Shown in pieces: positions 9,791-19,315 of a DNA stretch of 64,000 nucleotides. The first letter of the stretch is position 1. Each line of letters begins with the position of its first letter. Below the pieces are notes generated by a model, which saw only the letters and a program-made list of their open reading frames with translations, made no database searches and had not been told where the DNA came from. The stretch comes from Henriciella sp. (lineage in GTDB: Bacteria > Pseudomonadota > Alphaproteobacteria > Caulobacterales > Hyphomonadaceae), in assembly GCF_029937755.1 (NCBI RefSeq), contig NZ_JAPYPG010000001.1, positions 744,001-808,000 on the forward strand, in the 5' to 3' direction. Both the position numbers and the translations under genes were made by a program.

Positions 9791-10422
9791 GCGCTGACGC
9801 CAAGACTACGCTTCGCGCCGACCTGAAGGAATTGCGCGACGAGCTGCATGCCCGGGATCCGGATGCCGGCCTCACACTCGCTGAAAAATTCCCGCTCAAA
9901 CTCCTTGAGCGCTATGGGCCCGTTGTTGCCGGTTACTGGCCAATCGGAAGCGAAGTCGATCCGCGCCCGCTTATGGCAAGACTGGCCGAGGCAGGCGCCC
10001 AGCTCGCCCTGCCGCGTCTGGATGATGATGGCAGCATGTCTTTCCGACTGTGGACCGATGGGGAAGAACTGGAACGCCGCCCATTTGGCCTGAGCGAACC
10101 GCTTCACACAGCGCCACGCATTCAGCCGACCCTGGTGTTGATGCCGCTTCTCGCCTTCGACAAGGTCGGCAACCGCATCGGTTATGGAAAAGGCCATTAC
10201 GACCGGGCGCTTGCCGGTCTTCGCGAGGAGGGCCGTGTCTTCGCCTGCGGTATCGGCTTCTATGGCCAGATGCTCGACGACCTGCCTGCCGAGCCCCACG
10301 ATCAACCGCTGGACTGGGCCATGACCGAGCGCGGCTCGGTGCCGATCTTCATGATGCGGAATTTTGGCGGTAATGATGAGGGCGGCGGCAAGACCAATGG
10401 GAGCGGGCCCAGCGCCGCCTGA
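9787..10422 (+). CDS. 5-formyltetrahydrofolate cyclo-ligase
   Basis: LVLMPLLAFDKVGNRIGYGKGHYDRALAGL. Confidence 0.92.
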   Translation: MSADAKTTLRADLKELRDELHARDPDAGLTLAEKFPLKLLERYGPVVAGYWPIGSEVDPRPLMARLAEAGAQLALPRLDDDGSMSFRLWTDGEELERRPFGLSEPLHTAPRIQPTLVLMPLLAFDKVGNRIGYGKGHYDRALAGLREEGRVFACGIGFYGQMLDDLPAEPHDQPLDWAMTERGSVPIFMMRNFGGNDEGGGKTNGSGPSAA

Positions 10423-10425
10423 TCC

Positions 10426-13056
10426 CTAGAACCGGTCGAGCAACCGTTCGAGATAATTGCGCTCTTCCTCATCCGGCGTTTCACCGTACCTGCGACGCAG
10501 CTCTTCCAGGATATCCTTGGCACGCTGCCGCTCGGCCTGGTCGGGAATATTGACGTCGCGGCCGTCTGAGACGCCACCCATCGGGTTCCCGAAGGGATCG
10601 GTTTCTTCCGCTCCACCGCCATACTCATCTCCGAGACGCTCACGGCGCAATTCGTCCAGCTGGCCGGCAAGGCCCTCGGCAAGCTGGTTCAAGGCTTCCG
10701 TTGCTTCGCCCTGATTGCGCTGGGCGCGCATCATGTTGCCGTCGCGAAGGGCTTCGGCGGCCCGGCGCTGGGCCCGCTCAATCGCCTCCACGGTTTCCTC
10801 GTCGAGTTCTCCGGCGGCCCTGCCCTGACCTTCGTCGTCCTCTTCCGAACCGCCGCCCTCGCCGCGTTCTTCAGCGAACTGCTCGACCAGATCGCCTAGG
10901 CCTTCCTGTCGATCGGCGAGGCTATTGCCAGATTGGCCCTCACCTTCACCGTTTTCACCGGGCTGTTGCCCCGGTTGCTGGCCGGGCTGCTGATTGCCCC
11001 GGCGCGGGCTTTCACCGCGCTCCTCGGCCAGTGTGTCGTCATTCAATTCACGTTGCTCGCGGAGCAGATCGGAGAGTTCGCGCAGCGTCTCGGAGAGCTC
11101 GCGCTCTTCCTGTGGAACATCCTCATCATTCTCACCCTGTTGTTCACCCGGCATGCCGGGGAAGCCGTCGCCGGATCCATTGCCCTGCTGGAATTGCAAA
11201 TTTTCCAACATGTTGGTGATGTCGGAAAGCAGCTGGCGTGCCTGATCGGTGGCACCCGTTTCCGTCAGATCCGAAAGCGCGTCGAGCATGTCGGCAAAGT
11301 CAGACCCGCCAAGGCTTGATCCACCACCTTGCTGGGCGCTGTCTGTATCATTCTGCGGCGCCTCAAGACCGTTGGCCATTGCTTCCGCCATACGTGCGGC
11401 GAGGTAATTCTGGGCGGCCTGCCTGAACGCTTCGAGCCGGCGCTTGATCTCGGCTTCGGATGCGCCATCCCTCAACGCCTCCTCGAGCGCTTCCCGGGCA
11501 GCCTGAAGGGCTCTTAGCGCGTCAGCCGCACTGCCATACTCCGCGCGCAGGGCAAGCGACCAGAGCAGCGGTTCGGTGGTCTCCGCCTCATCAGTCGAGA
11601 CCGACGATTGCAGGATCGCATCGGCATGGCGCAGGCCGAGATAGATGCTCACATCCTCGAAGTACCGGGCTGGCTTGTAGGTGACTGCCTCGATCATGCG
11701 CGAGGCGCGCTGTATACCGTGCGGGGCATAGCCAATACGCTGGGTCGCAGCCGTGTAGACGGCGTCTTCTGTCAGCGCCTCGTCATTCTTCGGCATCGCC
11801 TCATAGGCGGCATCCTCGCGCAGGATAGTGACCCGAATATCCTGAATGGCCCGGGCCAGCGGCTGCAGCAAGAGCTTCTCCGGAATGACAAAGTTGACTG
11901 GCTCACTAAGACCGGTCTGTCCGGCACCATCTGTCGCACGAAGACGAACCTCGGTCTCAAGGCCCGCCCAGCGGTGGCGGGTGAGGTCGATTGCGGTTGT
12001 GTCTTCAGCCTCCTTCGGCGAGATCGCAGGCAGTTGGACAGTGACCGTATCCGGCGAGCCGTCGCCGCCGCCATCGATGCGCCTGAAAACCAGTTCGAGA
12101 TTTTCGACGCCATAGTCATCCGAGGCTTTCCAGCCGAATTCGGTCTTGTCGTTCGGGGTCAGCTCCGGCTCGGAGACCCACTCCACCTCCGGCGGCGCAT
12201 CCGGTGAGGCCCGAACAGTCCAGCTGGCGCGCGTGCCCCACCAAGCGACACTTATCTCGCTGTCAGTGGTGATGGTAGCCTTGGCTTCATAAGCACCTTC
12301 AGGTGTCGTCTCGAAGCGAAGTTTCTGATCACTATCCTGCCCATCGACAATCAGCTTCGGGGCCGATGGGGCCTGGGCGCGAACAGTCACTTCAGAGCCT
12401 GCGGGTACGCGCACGGCCTGTTGATCGTCCTGAAGAAAAATCGGTGGCCTGCCGGTATGCGAAGGCGGCGTGATCCAGGCCTCTATGCGAATGGTTTCGG
12501 CGCCGAAGAGACTGCCAATATCCGGCGACAAAGCCCGCTGGAGGCGCCCCCCCGTCGCATCCCAGGCAAAAAGGATGGCAAGGGCGACAAACACCGGAAT
12601 GACATAGCGCAGATAGAAGGGATCGGCGGCCTTCCACTCATTCGAGAAACTCGGAATGCTGAGCCGCCGGGCCGCATCGGTAAGGCGTGTCTCATGCGCG
12701 CGCCAGAGCGCAACGCCATCGGCTTCGGGCCGGGCCGGACGGTCACTCAGCGTTGCGAGCGGGCGCAGGTCGGACTGACGGTCGAGAGCGCGGACGGCCT
12801 GCTGCCTGTCGGGCGGCGCAAACCGGGCCCAGCCAAGAACACCAAGAATAACCAGTCCGGCGACAAAGATGATCAGTGAAAGCGAGGCGAGCTTCTCGCT
12901 CGCCGCATCGATGACACCTGTGAGTGCAAAGATCAGGAACAGGCTGACAAGAACGGCAAATGGCCAGAAAGCGCGCGCGGCCGCGAGGCGCCACAGATTG
13001 CCGCGCGTGCGGGCGATCTTGGGCTCTACGCCGGGAATACGCTTCAGGTCAGCCAA
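10426..13056 (-). CDS. TIGR02302/DUF4175-like large membrane protein
   Basis: 876 aa, N-terminal TM segments, long helical and Q/G/E-rich C-terminal region, located next to lysA. Confidence 0.8.
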   Translation of the reverse strand: MADLKRIPGVEPKIARTRGNLWRLAAARAFWPFAVLVSLFLIFALTGVIDAASEKLASLSLIIFVAGLVILGVLGWARFAPPDRQQAVRALDRQSDLRPLATLSDRPARPEADGVALWRAHETRLTDAARRLSIPSFSNEWKAADPFYLRYVIPVFVALAILFAWDATGGRLQRALSPDIGSLFGAETIRIEAWITPPSHTGRPPIFLQDDQQAVRVPAGSEVTVRAQAPSAPKLIVDGQDSDQKLRFETTPEGAYEAKATITTDSEISVAWWGTRASWTVRASPDAPPEVEWVSEPELTPNDKTEFGWKASDDYGVENLELVFRRIDGGGDGSPDTVTVQLPAISPKEAEDTTAIDLTRHRWAGLETEVRLRATDGAGQTGLSEPVNFVIPEKLLLQPLARAIQDIRVTILREDAAYEAMPKNDEALTEDAVYTAATQRIGYAPHGIQRASRMIEAVTYKPARYFEDVSIYLGLRHADAILQSSVSTDEAETTEPLLWSLALRAEYGSAADALRALQAAREALEEALRDGASEAEIKRRLEAFRQAAQNYLAARMAEAMANGLEAPQNDTDSAQQGGGSSLGGSDFADMLDALSDLTETGATDQARQLLSDITNMLENLQFQQGNGSGDGFPGMPGEQQGENDEDVPQEERELSETLRELSDLLREQRELNDDTLAEERGESPRRGNQQPGQQPGQQPGENGEGEGQSGNSLADRQEGLGDLVEQFAEERGEGGGSEEDDEGQGRAAGELDEETVEAIERAQRRAAEALRDGNMMRAQRNQGEATEALNQLAEGLAGQLDELRRERLGDEYGGGAEETDPFGNPMGGVSDGRDVNIPDQAERQRAKDILEELRRRYGETPDEEERNYLERLLDRF

Positions 13057-14309
13057 TCAGGGGTCGCCTCCAATGCAACCATTTCGTCAAACGTCGGTCG
13101 CCTGCGAACGATGGCATAACGGTCGCCATCGACAAGCACTTCCGCCGCGAGTGGTCTGGCATTGTATTGCGACGAAAGAACGGCACCGTAAGCGCCCGCC
13201 GACATGAAGGCGAGGCGGTCACCGGACTGTATCACCGGCAGGTTCCGTTCAGCCGCAAACTTGTCCGTGGACTCGCAGATCGGACCGACGACATCGTAGC
13301 TGATCTGGTCGGCACTGTCAGGACGCTCCCTGAGCGGCAGGATGTCATGATGGGCCTGATAGAGGGCAGGCCGCATCAGATCGTTCATCCCGGCATCAAC
13401 GATAAGGAAGGTCCGCTTCGGCGAAGGCTTCGTGAAAAGCGCTTCGGTGACAAGGACGCCGGCATTGCCTGCAATCACCCGGCCGGGCTCAAGAATGACC
13501 TGAACGCCCAGACCCTCGGTAACCTCGCGGATCATGGCGGCATACTCATCCGGCGGCGGGGGATTGTCCCATGTCCTGTAAGGGATGCCGAGGCCACCGC
13601 CGAGGTCGATACGGCGAATGTCATTGCCCTGCTCCCGCAGGCGCTTCACCAGCGAGACAACACGCTCGAAGGCTGCCCGCATCGGCGCAATGACATCGAT
13701 TTGCGAACCAATATGCACGTCAACGCCGACCGCCTCGACACCCTCAAGCCTGGCGATGCGCGCATAAAGCGTTTCGGCATCGTCCCACGGCACGCCGAAT
13801 TTGTCGCCAGCCTTGCCGGTAGAGATGTTGGGATGACCGCCTGCGGCAACGTCCGGGTTTACGCGAACCGCAACCTCGGCCGTCTGTCCCAGAGCGCTCG
13901 CCACCTCGGAAAGCACCTCGACTTCCGCGGCACTCTCGACATTGAACTGGTGGATACCCTCTTCCAATGCGAGACGCATTTCTGCGCGTGTCTTGCCAAC
14001 GCCGGAGAAGACGATTTTCGAGGCCGGGATGCCCGCCTTGCGGGCGCGCAGCAATTCGCCCCCGCTCACAACATCCGCACCGCAGCCTTCCGCCGCGAGC
14101 GTTTTCAGGACACCGAGATTGCCATTCGCTTTCACCGAATAAGCAATCAGGCAGTCCATGCCCTCAAAGGCTGTTGCAATCACACGGGCATGCCGGCGCA
14201 ACGTCGCAGATGAGTACACATAGACAGGCGTTCCGACCTCGTCGGCAATCGCATCCAGCGAAACGTCCTCACAATGGAGACGCCCGTCCTTGTAGTGAAA
14301 ATGATGCAA
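13044..14309 (-). CDS. lysA: Diaminopimelate decarboxylase
   Basis: AYSVKANGNLGVLKTLAAEGCGADVVSGGEL, HIGSQI, EPGR, CESTDKFA. Confidence 0.96.
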   Translation of the reverse strand: MHHFHYKDGRLHCEDVSLDAIADEVGTPVYVYSSATLRRHARVIATAFEGMDCLIAYSVKANGNLGVLKTLAAEGCGADVVSGGELLRARKAGIPASKIVFSGVGKTRAEMRLALEEGIHQFNVESAAEVEVLSEVASALGQTAEVAVRVNPDVAAGGHPNISTGKAGDKFGVPWDDAETLYARIARLEGVEAVGVDVHIGSQIDVIAPMRAAFERVVSLVKRLREQGNDIRRIDLGGGLGIPYRTWDNPPPPDEYAAMIREVTEGLGVQVILEPGRVIAGNAGVLVTEALFTKPSPKRTFLIVDAGMNDLMRPALYQAHHDILPLRERPDSADQISYDVVGPICESTDKFAAERNLPVIQSGDRLAFMSAGAYGAVLSSQYNARPLAAEVLVDGDRYAIVRRRPTFDEMVALEATPDWLT

Positions 14310-14318
14310 CGGTCTTAC

Positions 14319-14594
14319 TCAGCCAGGTTCGATGTCACCGAGCCCGCCTTCGCCAACATCTGCTGCCGGATCGGGTTTCGGAATCTCGCCGCCAAGCTCA
14401 TTGTAGTACGCTTCGTCAGAGCCTTTTTCCGGCCCAAGCGCCAGTTCCACAGGAGATGCGACAGGGGTCATCGCCTCTTCGTCCGGCGGATCGGAGAAGA
14501 TTGGCGGCGGACGCTCAAGGTCGCCGCGAATACCACAGGCCGCCATCATGGCGCAGGCGCTAAGCGCGAGTATCAGCTTGGTGGGTCGTCTCAT
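14319..14594 (-). CDS. LptM/YifL-like small lipoprotein
   Basis: Start trimmed to [31 protein letters not shown]; lipobox followed by CGxxGxLxxPP. Confidence 0.72.
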   Translation of the reverse strand: MRRPTKLILALSACAMMAACGIRGDLERPPPIFSDPPDEEAMTPVASPVELALGPEKGSDEAYYNELGGEIPKPDPAADVGEGGLGDIEPG

Positions 14595-16009
14595 TCGGAT
14601 ATATCGGCCTCCAGGCCCAGTCTTGTCTTCCAAAGCGTCACCTGTTCGGCCACGCGCACAGGAGATGCGCCGCCATAACTCTGGCGGCTTGCTGCTGAAG
14701 CCTCAACGCTTAGCACGGAAAACACATCATCCGTAAGTCGCGGCTCGACAGTCTGCATCTTTTGTAATGGCAGTGCCGCCAAGTCCACGCCATCAGCCTC
14801 CGCCAACGCCACAATACGTCCTGTAACGTGGTGCGCGTCGCGGAAAGGCATCTTCATCTCACGGACGAGATAGTCGGCAAGATCTGTCGCCGTAGAAAAG
14901 CCTTTTGCTGCCGCTGCGCGCATATTCGCGGCATTGAAGCTTACCGTCTCGATCATTCCCGTCATGGCCTTCACGCACAGGCCGTATGTATCGAATGCCT
15001 CGAAAGTGAGCCGCTTGTCGTCCTGCAAATCCTTCGCATAGGCCAGAGGAAGCGCTTTCACGGCCCCCTGCAGGCTCGCGAACTGTCCGGCAATCAGCGA
15101 AGCTTTCGCCCGGATAAGTTCGGCAGCGTCAGGATTGCGTTTCTGCGGCATGATCGAGGAGCCGGTCGACCACTCGTCCGACAAGACGGCGAAACCGAAC
15201 TGGGCACTCGTCCACAAAACCAGCTCTTCGGCCAGCCTGGAGAGGTGCGTTGCGGCAATGGAAAGCGCGGCCAGCGCCTCAAGCGCAAAGTCGCGCGCCG
15301 AGACCGCATCCAGCGAATTTGCCATGGGCCGGTCAAAACCGAGCGCTTCAGCGGTCATGTCCCGGTCGATCGGGAATCCGGTGCCCGCAAGCGCAGCAGC
15401 GCCAAGCGGCGACTCATTCAGCCGAAGCGCAGCGTCGTGCAGCCGACCGCGATCCCGCTCGGCCATTTCGACATAAGCCAGCAGGTGGTGGCCGAGTGTC
15501 ACGGGCTGCGCCGTCTGCAGGTGGGTGAAACCCGGCATTACAGTCTCTGCGGTCTCGCCAGCCCGGCGGACCAGCACCTTCTGCAGCGCCAGAAGGCCAG
15601 CCTGCGCTTCGGTCAGCGCGCCGCGAACCCAGAGACGGAAATCGGTCACCACCTGGTCATTGCGCGAACGCGCTGTGTGCAGGCGGCCCGCTGGTTCACC
15701 GATCAGCTCCTTGAGGCGCGCCTCGACATTCATGTGAATGTCTTCCAGCTCGACGCGATACGGGAAGGTGCCGGCCTTGACCTCGTCCAGAACCTGGTCG
15801 AGGCCGCCCTGGATTTTTTCATTATCCTCTTCAGAGATGATGCCACACTCTGCCAGCATGTCCGCATGAGCCCGGCTGCCCGCCACATCCTGCAGCACCA
15901 TACGCTTGTCGATATCGATCGAGGCGTTGATCGACTGCATGATGTCGGACGGTTGCGCGGCAAAGCGTCCACCCCACATCTGCTGGCCTTTGTTTTCCGT
16001 ATCGCTCAT
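14591..16009 (-). CDS. argH: Argininosuccinate lyase
   Basis: [27 protein letters not shown]..., [20 protein letters not shown]. Confidence 0.96.
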   Translation of the reverse strand: MSDTENKGQQMWGGRFAAQPSDIMQSINASIDIDKRMVLQDVAGSRAHADMLAECGIISEEDNEKIQGGLDQVLDEVKAGTFPYRVELEDIHMNVEARLKELIGEPAGRLHTARSRNDQVVTDFRLWVRGALTEAQAGLLALQKVLVRRAGETAETVMPGFTHLQTAQPVTLGHHLLAYVEMAERDRGRLHDAALRLNESPLGAAALAGTGFPIDRDMTAEALGFDRPMANSLDAVSARDFALEALAALSIAATHLSRLAEELVLWTSAQFGFAVLSDEWSTGSSIMPQKRNPDAAELIRAKASLIAGQFASLQGAVKALPLAYAKDLQDDKRLTFEAFDTYGLCVKAMTGMIETVSFNAANMRAAAAKGFSTATDLADYLVREMKMPFRDAHHVTGRIVALAEADGVDLAALPLQKMQTVEPRLTDDVFSVLSVEASAASRQSYGGASPVRVAEQVTLWKTRLGLEADISE

Positions 16010-16041
16010 GTCATCTCATTCCGTGGAGTTTGGAGCTTTCT

Positions 16042-16632
16042 ATGCCCCGTATAGCGAAATACGCCATAGTGTTGATGCTCGCCGGACTTGTTGTCGCGGT
16101 GTCTTTTGCACTGCTGAGCGCAACATCCAAGGGCGGAAGCAAGGACCCGGTGGAAAAACTCGCGACAGGGACGCTCGCAAAGCTCGATGTCTCTCAGCGC
16201 GGTGAGGGTATGTCAGACGCCACTTTTGAAGGCCCCGATGGCACTGAAGCGACACTGGCCGACTTCAAAGGGAAGGTAACGCTCGTGAATTTCTGGGCGA
16301 CCTGGTGTGGCCCATGCGAACGCGAGATGCCGTCACTGGCGGCCCTGGAAAGCGCGAAGGGCAGCGACAACTTCCAGGTTATTGCCATCAGCGTCGATGC
16401 CACGGAAGACAAGGATTATGCGATCCAGCGCCTGCAGGAACTCACGGGCGGCGTGCTCGACTTCTACTTTGCTCCACCGGAAAACTGGGACGTCGTCTAC
16501 GATGCCGGTGCACGCGGATTTCCGACCACCATCATCTACGATGCCAATGGCGAAGAGATCGCGCGGCTCTCTGGCGAAGCCCAGTGGGATTCCTATGAAG
16601 CCGCCGCGCTGATCGACACCATCACGGACTAG
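16042..16632 (+). CDS. TlpA-family thiol:disulfide interchange protein
   Basis: N-terminal TM, VTLVNFWATWCGPCEREMPSL thioredoxin motif. Confidence 0.92.
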   Translation: MPRIAKYAIVLMLAGLVVAVSFALLSATSKGGSKDPVEKLATGTLAKLDVSQRGEGMSDATFEGPDGTEATLADFKGKVTLVNFWATWCGPCEREMPSLAALESAKGSDNFQVIAISVDATEDKDYAIQRLQELTGGVLDFYFAPPENWDVVYDAGARGFPTTIIYDANGEEIARLSGEAQWDSYEAAALIDTITD

Positions 16633-17465
16633 CGGATCGCCGAAAGTTCCAGTTGTACGCGTGAGACCTGCGACGCCACCTGATCGACGGGGGCGGGGCT
16701 GGAATCGGCGAGCGGCGCATCCGCCCACATCGCGGCCAACACTTCCAGCTCTTCGCGAACGGCCTCTCCCGCCTCCCCTTCGAGGCCCGAGGCATAGTCA
16801 GACGCCACTTTTATGAAACCGAAGGCGTCCGCATACTCACCAGCATTGACGATCTCACCATCGGTGACCCCGACACGATACTCCTCAAGCGTAGTGTCGA
16901 GCAGGAAGTTGAGGATGTCCTTGTCACTGCCCCCCGCCTCATCGGCCAGCATGGCCAGGTTTTCCTCGGCCTGGGCGAGTTTGTCCTCGATATCATCGGA
17001 AGCCGTACCGGCCTCGAGTTCATCGGAAATCTCGACAAACAGCTCTCCATTGAAGCCAAGCTCATCCAGGCCTTCGCGTTCCTGCGCGTGTGTTTCGGAA
17101 ACAGGGTGAAGCAGGTGCTTCGCCGCCTGCTCCGGCGCACCGGCACGATAAAGCGCAAGCCCTGCTGCGACGTGACCGCGCATGAAGGCGAGCCGGTTCT
17201 CGATCGGCAAGGTTTCCATTGTGTGGGCGCCGCCTTCTCCACCTTCGCCCTCACCGCCTTCACCGGCTTCACCGGCATAAGCACCTTCTCCGCCTTCACC
17301 GGAAGGCGCCGAGACCTGGCTGGCTTCTCCGGCTTCACCGGCGACTTCGGCTTCTGCGCCTTCCCCTGTCTCGCCAGCTTCGCCACCGCACGCCGCGAGA
17401 GACGTGGAGCCGAGCAGGGCGGCGGTCAGGCCGAGGCGGACGAAGTTGCGAGGCGTGAAGGTCAT
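16629..17465 (-). CDS. Putative lipoprotein with Glu/Gly/Ala-rich repeat segment; unknown function
   Basis: LGSTSLAACGGEAGE lipobox; GEGGEGAYAGEAGEGGEGEGGEGGAH; divergent from piuC-like gene across a Fur-box-like site; shares CTAG stop overlap with tlpA-like gene. Confidence 0.8.
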   Translation of the reverse strand: MTFTPRNFVRLGLTAALLGSTSLAACGGEAGETGEGAEAEVAGEAGEASQVSAPSGEGGEGAYAGEAGEGGEGEGGEGGAHTMETLPIENRLAFMRGHVAAGLALYRAGAPEQAAKHLLHPVSETHAQEREGLDELGFNGELFVEISDELEAGTASDDIEDKLAQAEENLAMLADEAGGSDKDILNFLLDTTLEEYRVGVTDGEIVNAGEYADAFGFIKVASDYASGLEGEAGEAVREELEVLAAMWADAPLADSSPAPVDQVASQVSRVQLELSAIR

Positions 17466-17505
17466 TGCAGGCTCCAGCTATGTGCGGGGTGACTTTTTGA
17501 TGCTC

Positions 17506-17530
17506 TTGCATTAATGCAAATCATTCTCAA
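17506..17530. promoter_or_regulatory. Fur-box-like operator overlapping a perfect 14-bp palindrome
   Basis: TTGCATTAATGCAAATCATTCTCAA; ATTAATGCAAATCATTCTC (17510-17528) matches 14/19 of GATAATGATAATCATTATC; TTGCATTAATGCAA is self-complementary. Confidence 0.6.
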
Positions 17531-17546
17531 GCTCAACGGCGTCCTC

Positions 17547-18212
17547 ATGTATTTTTCAGTCCCCGATGTCCTGCCGCCGGAAGATGTTCACCGGGTCCGC
17601 AAAAAGGCCGCCCAGCTCGACTGGGCCGATGGCCGCTCAACTGCAGGCCGCACCGCCAAGACGGTAAAATCCAACCTCCAGGCCGACCTGACCAGCGATC
17701 TTGGGCAAGGCCTTCACGATTTCCTGATGAAAGCGATTTCCGGACACAGCCTTGTAAAACGCTCCGCCCGGCCCAAACGCTTTTCCCGGCTGCTCCTCAG
17801 CCGAACAGAAGGCGGCGGGCATTATGGCTACCATGTCGATAATGCGATCATGGGCCGGGATGGACACCAGCTCCGGACCGACCTCTCCTTCACGCTCTTC
17901 CTGTCCGACCCAGAGAGCTATGACGGCGGTGAACTGAACATGATGCTTCCCGCCGGGGACTTCGATGCCAAGCCCGCTGCCGGTACGCTGATCCTGTACC
18001 CCTCAGGCGCACTCCATCAGGTGAAGCCCGTGACCTCCGGCTCACGACTGGCCTGTGTCGGCTGGATCGAGAGCCGGATCCAGCGGCAGGACCAGCGCGA
18101 ACTTCTCTTCGACCTGGAAACGGTTCGCGCCTCCCTTCAATCCGGTCAGAACGAACAGCGCCTGGTGATAGACAAGTCGATCTCGAACCTCATCCGGATG
18201 TGGGCCGGCTAG
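17547..18212 (+). CDS. piuC: Fe(II)/2-oxoglutarate-dependent PKHD-type hydroxylase (PiuC/YbiX family)
   Basis: GGHYGYHVDNAIMG, RTDLSFTLFLSDPESYDGGEL, GTLILYPSGALHQVKPVTSGSRLACVGWIES. Confidence 0.9.
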   Translation: MYFSVPDVLPPEDVHRVRKKAAQLDWADGRSTAGRTAKTVKSNLQADLTSDLGQGLHDFLMKAISGHSLVKRSARPKRFSRLLLSRTEGGGHYGYHVDNAIMGRDGHQLRTDLSFTLFLSDPESYDGGELNMMLPAGDFDAKPAAGTLILYPSGALHQVKPVTSGSRLACVGWIESRIQRQDQRELLFDLETVRASLQSGQNEQRLVIDKSISNLIRMWAG

Positions 18213-19288
18213 CCCACTGTTGAGCGCACGCGGAAGGCAAAAAGCAACGTCCTCTGCTTCTCGCTGAAATTGTCGTCAGCAATGATGAAGAGGCGTATAT
18301 CGCCGTCCGGACCCTCGCTGACGGCGATGCCCTCGAAATTGTCGACGGTTATCGGACGGGCGATGCGGCCAAGGATGCGCGTCTTCTTCTGCGGACCTGT
18401 TGCCGTAATCAGGATCGAGTTGCCCGTCAGCGGATTGTAGGCGCGGTGCAGGCTGTAAAGAGTCCCATCCTTTGCATCCAGCCCGACGAGCGGAAGACCC
18501 TCTCCGTCGATCCACTCGCGCGCGGCAAATTGCGGAACACCGCCTTCGTCAATCACGGCGACAGGACCAAGCCGGTCGATGACGGTTTCGAGGCCGACAA
18601 GTAGCTGGCGGTCGAGCTGGGCCAGGCCTTCGGCACCGGAATTTCCTCTGATCGAGGCGCCTAGCGAGGCTGGAGAGCTGGTGATGTCGGAGACCGGGAT
18701 ACCCCGCGCATTGCTGCCGCAGGTGCCGTAGGCATAGGCCAGCACACGGTGATGACGCTCGAAACTGATAAACGCCAGACCATCATCGTATTCCAAACCC
18801 TCCGAGTCCGCCTCGGCCTTGCCGGGCATGATTTCGCCGGAGGCATCGCGCAAGAAGGCAAGGGTCGCCTGTCCGGTCGGCGCCAATTCCGAGGGGTCAA
18901 ACCCGATCTCCACCAGCGCTCCGCCATCGGAGACCGCGAGCAAGTCTCCTGTAGGCAGGACCTTCAGACCTGACAGACCACCAAAGGACCCGGGCGCCGC
19001 TGAAAGCGCCCAGCCGCCAAGATAGTCCAGTCCGCCGAGCGCCTCGCTGGCTGTCGCTTCATCCCCGAGCGTGACAGGCTTCACATCCAGCAGGAAGGAC
19101 ATCGCGAAACCATCGCCCGTCCCGTCCGGGCAGGACTGCATGATCAAGTCATCGCGATGGTCTGCAACGTGCCATGCACTTTCAGCCGGAAGAGGCGAAA
19201 ACTCTTCCGGGGCAGACCCACGGCACGCCGGTAGCAAACAGATGAGAAGCGCGAGACCAATGCATGCCGATGGTTTCATGGCCCTCAT
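18209..19288 (-). CDS. Esterase-like activity of phytase family lipoprotein
   Basis: Lipobox LLPACRG; GGLSGLKVLPTGDLLAVSDGG; NFEGIAVSEGPDGDIRLFIIADDNFS. Confidence 0.75.
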   Translation of the reverse strand: MRAMKPSACIGLALLICLLPACRGSAPEEFSPLPAESAWHVADHRDDLIMQSCPDGTGDGFAMSFLLDVKPVTLGDEATASEALGGLDYLGGWALSAAPGSFGGLSGLKVLPTGDLLAVSDGGALVEIGFDPSELAPTGQATLAFLRDASGEIMPGKAEADSEGLEYDDGLAFISFERHHRVLAYAYGTCGSNARGIPVSDITSSPASLGASIRGNSGAEGLAQLDRQLLVGLETVIDRLGPVAVIDEGGVPQFAAREWIDGEGLPLVGLDAKDGTLYSLHRAYNPLTGNSILITATGPQKKTRILGRIARPITVDNFEGIAVSEGPDGDIRLFIIADDNFSEKQRTLLFAFRVRSTVG

Positions 19289-19315
19289 TCCTCTTTGGCG
19301 TAGCGGGCCCGGGCC

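Noticed and set aside
9780-9800. 6S RNA expected near the 5-FTHF cyclo-ligase gene
   Set aside because: ftsY and the cyclo-ligase gene overlap and the downstream gap is only a few bases; no room for an RNA gene
12960-14213. 417-aa plus-strand ORF
   Set aside because: Antisense to lysA; shadow ORF
14828-16054. 408-aa plus-strand ORF
   Set aside because: Antisense to argH; shadow ORF
17088-17492. Plus-strand ORFs rich in L/R/H repeats (e.g. RLHRLHRHKHLLRLHRK)
   Set aside because: Antisense readout of the Glu/Gly-rich repeat in the minus-strand lipoprotein
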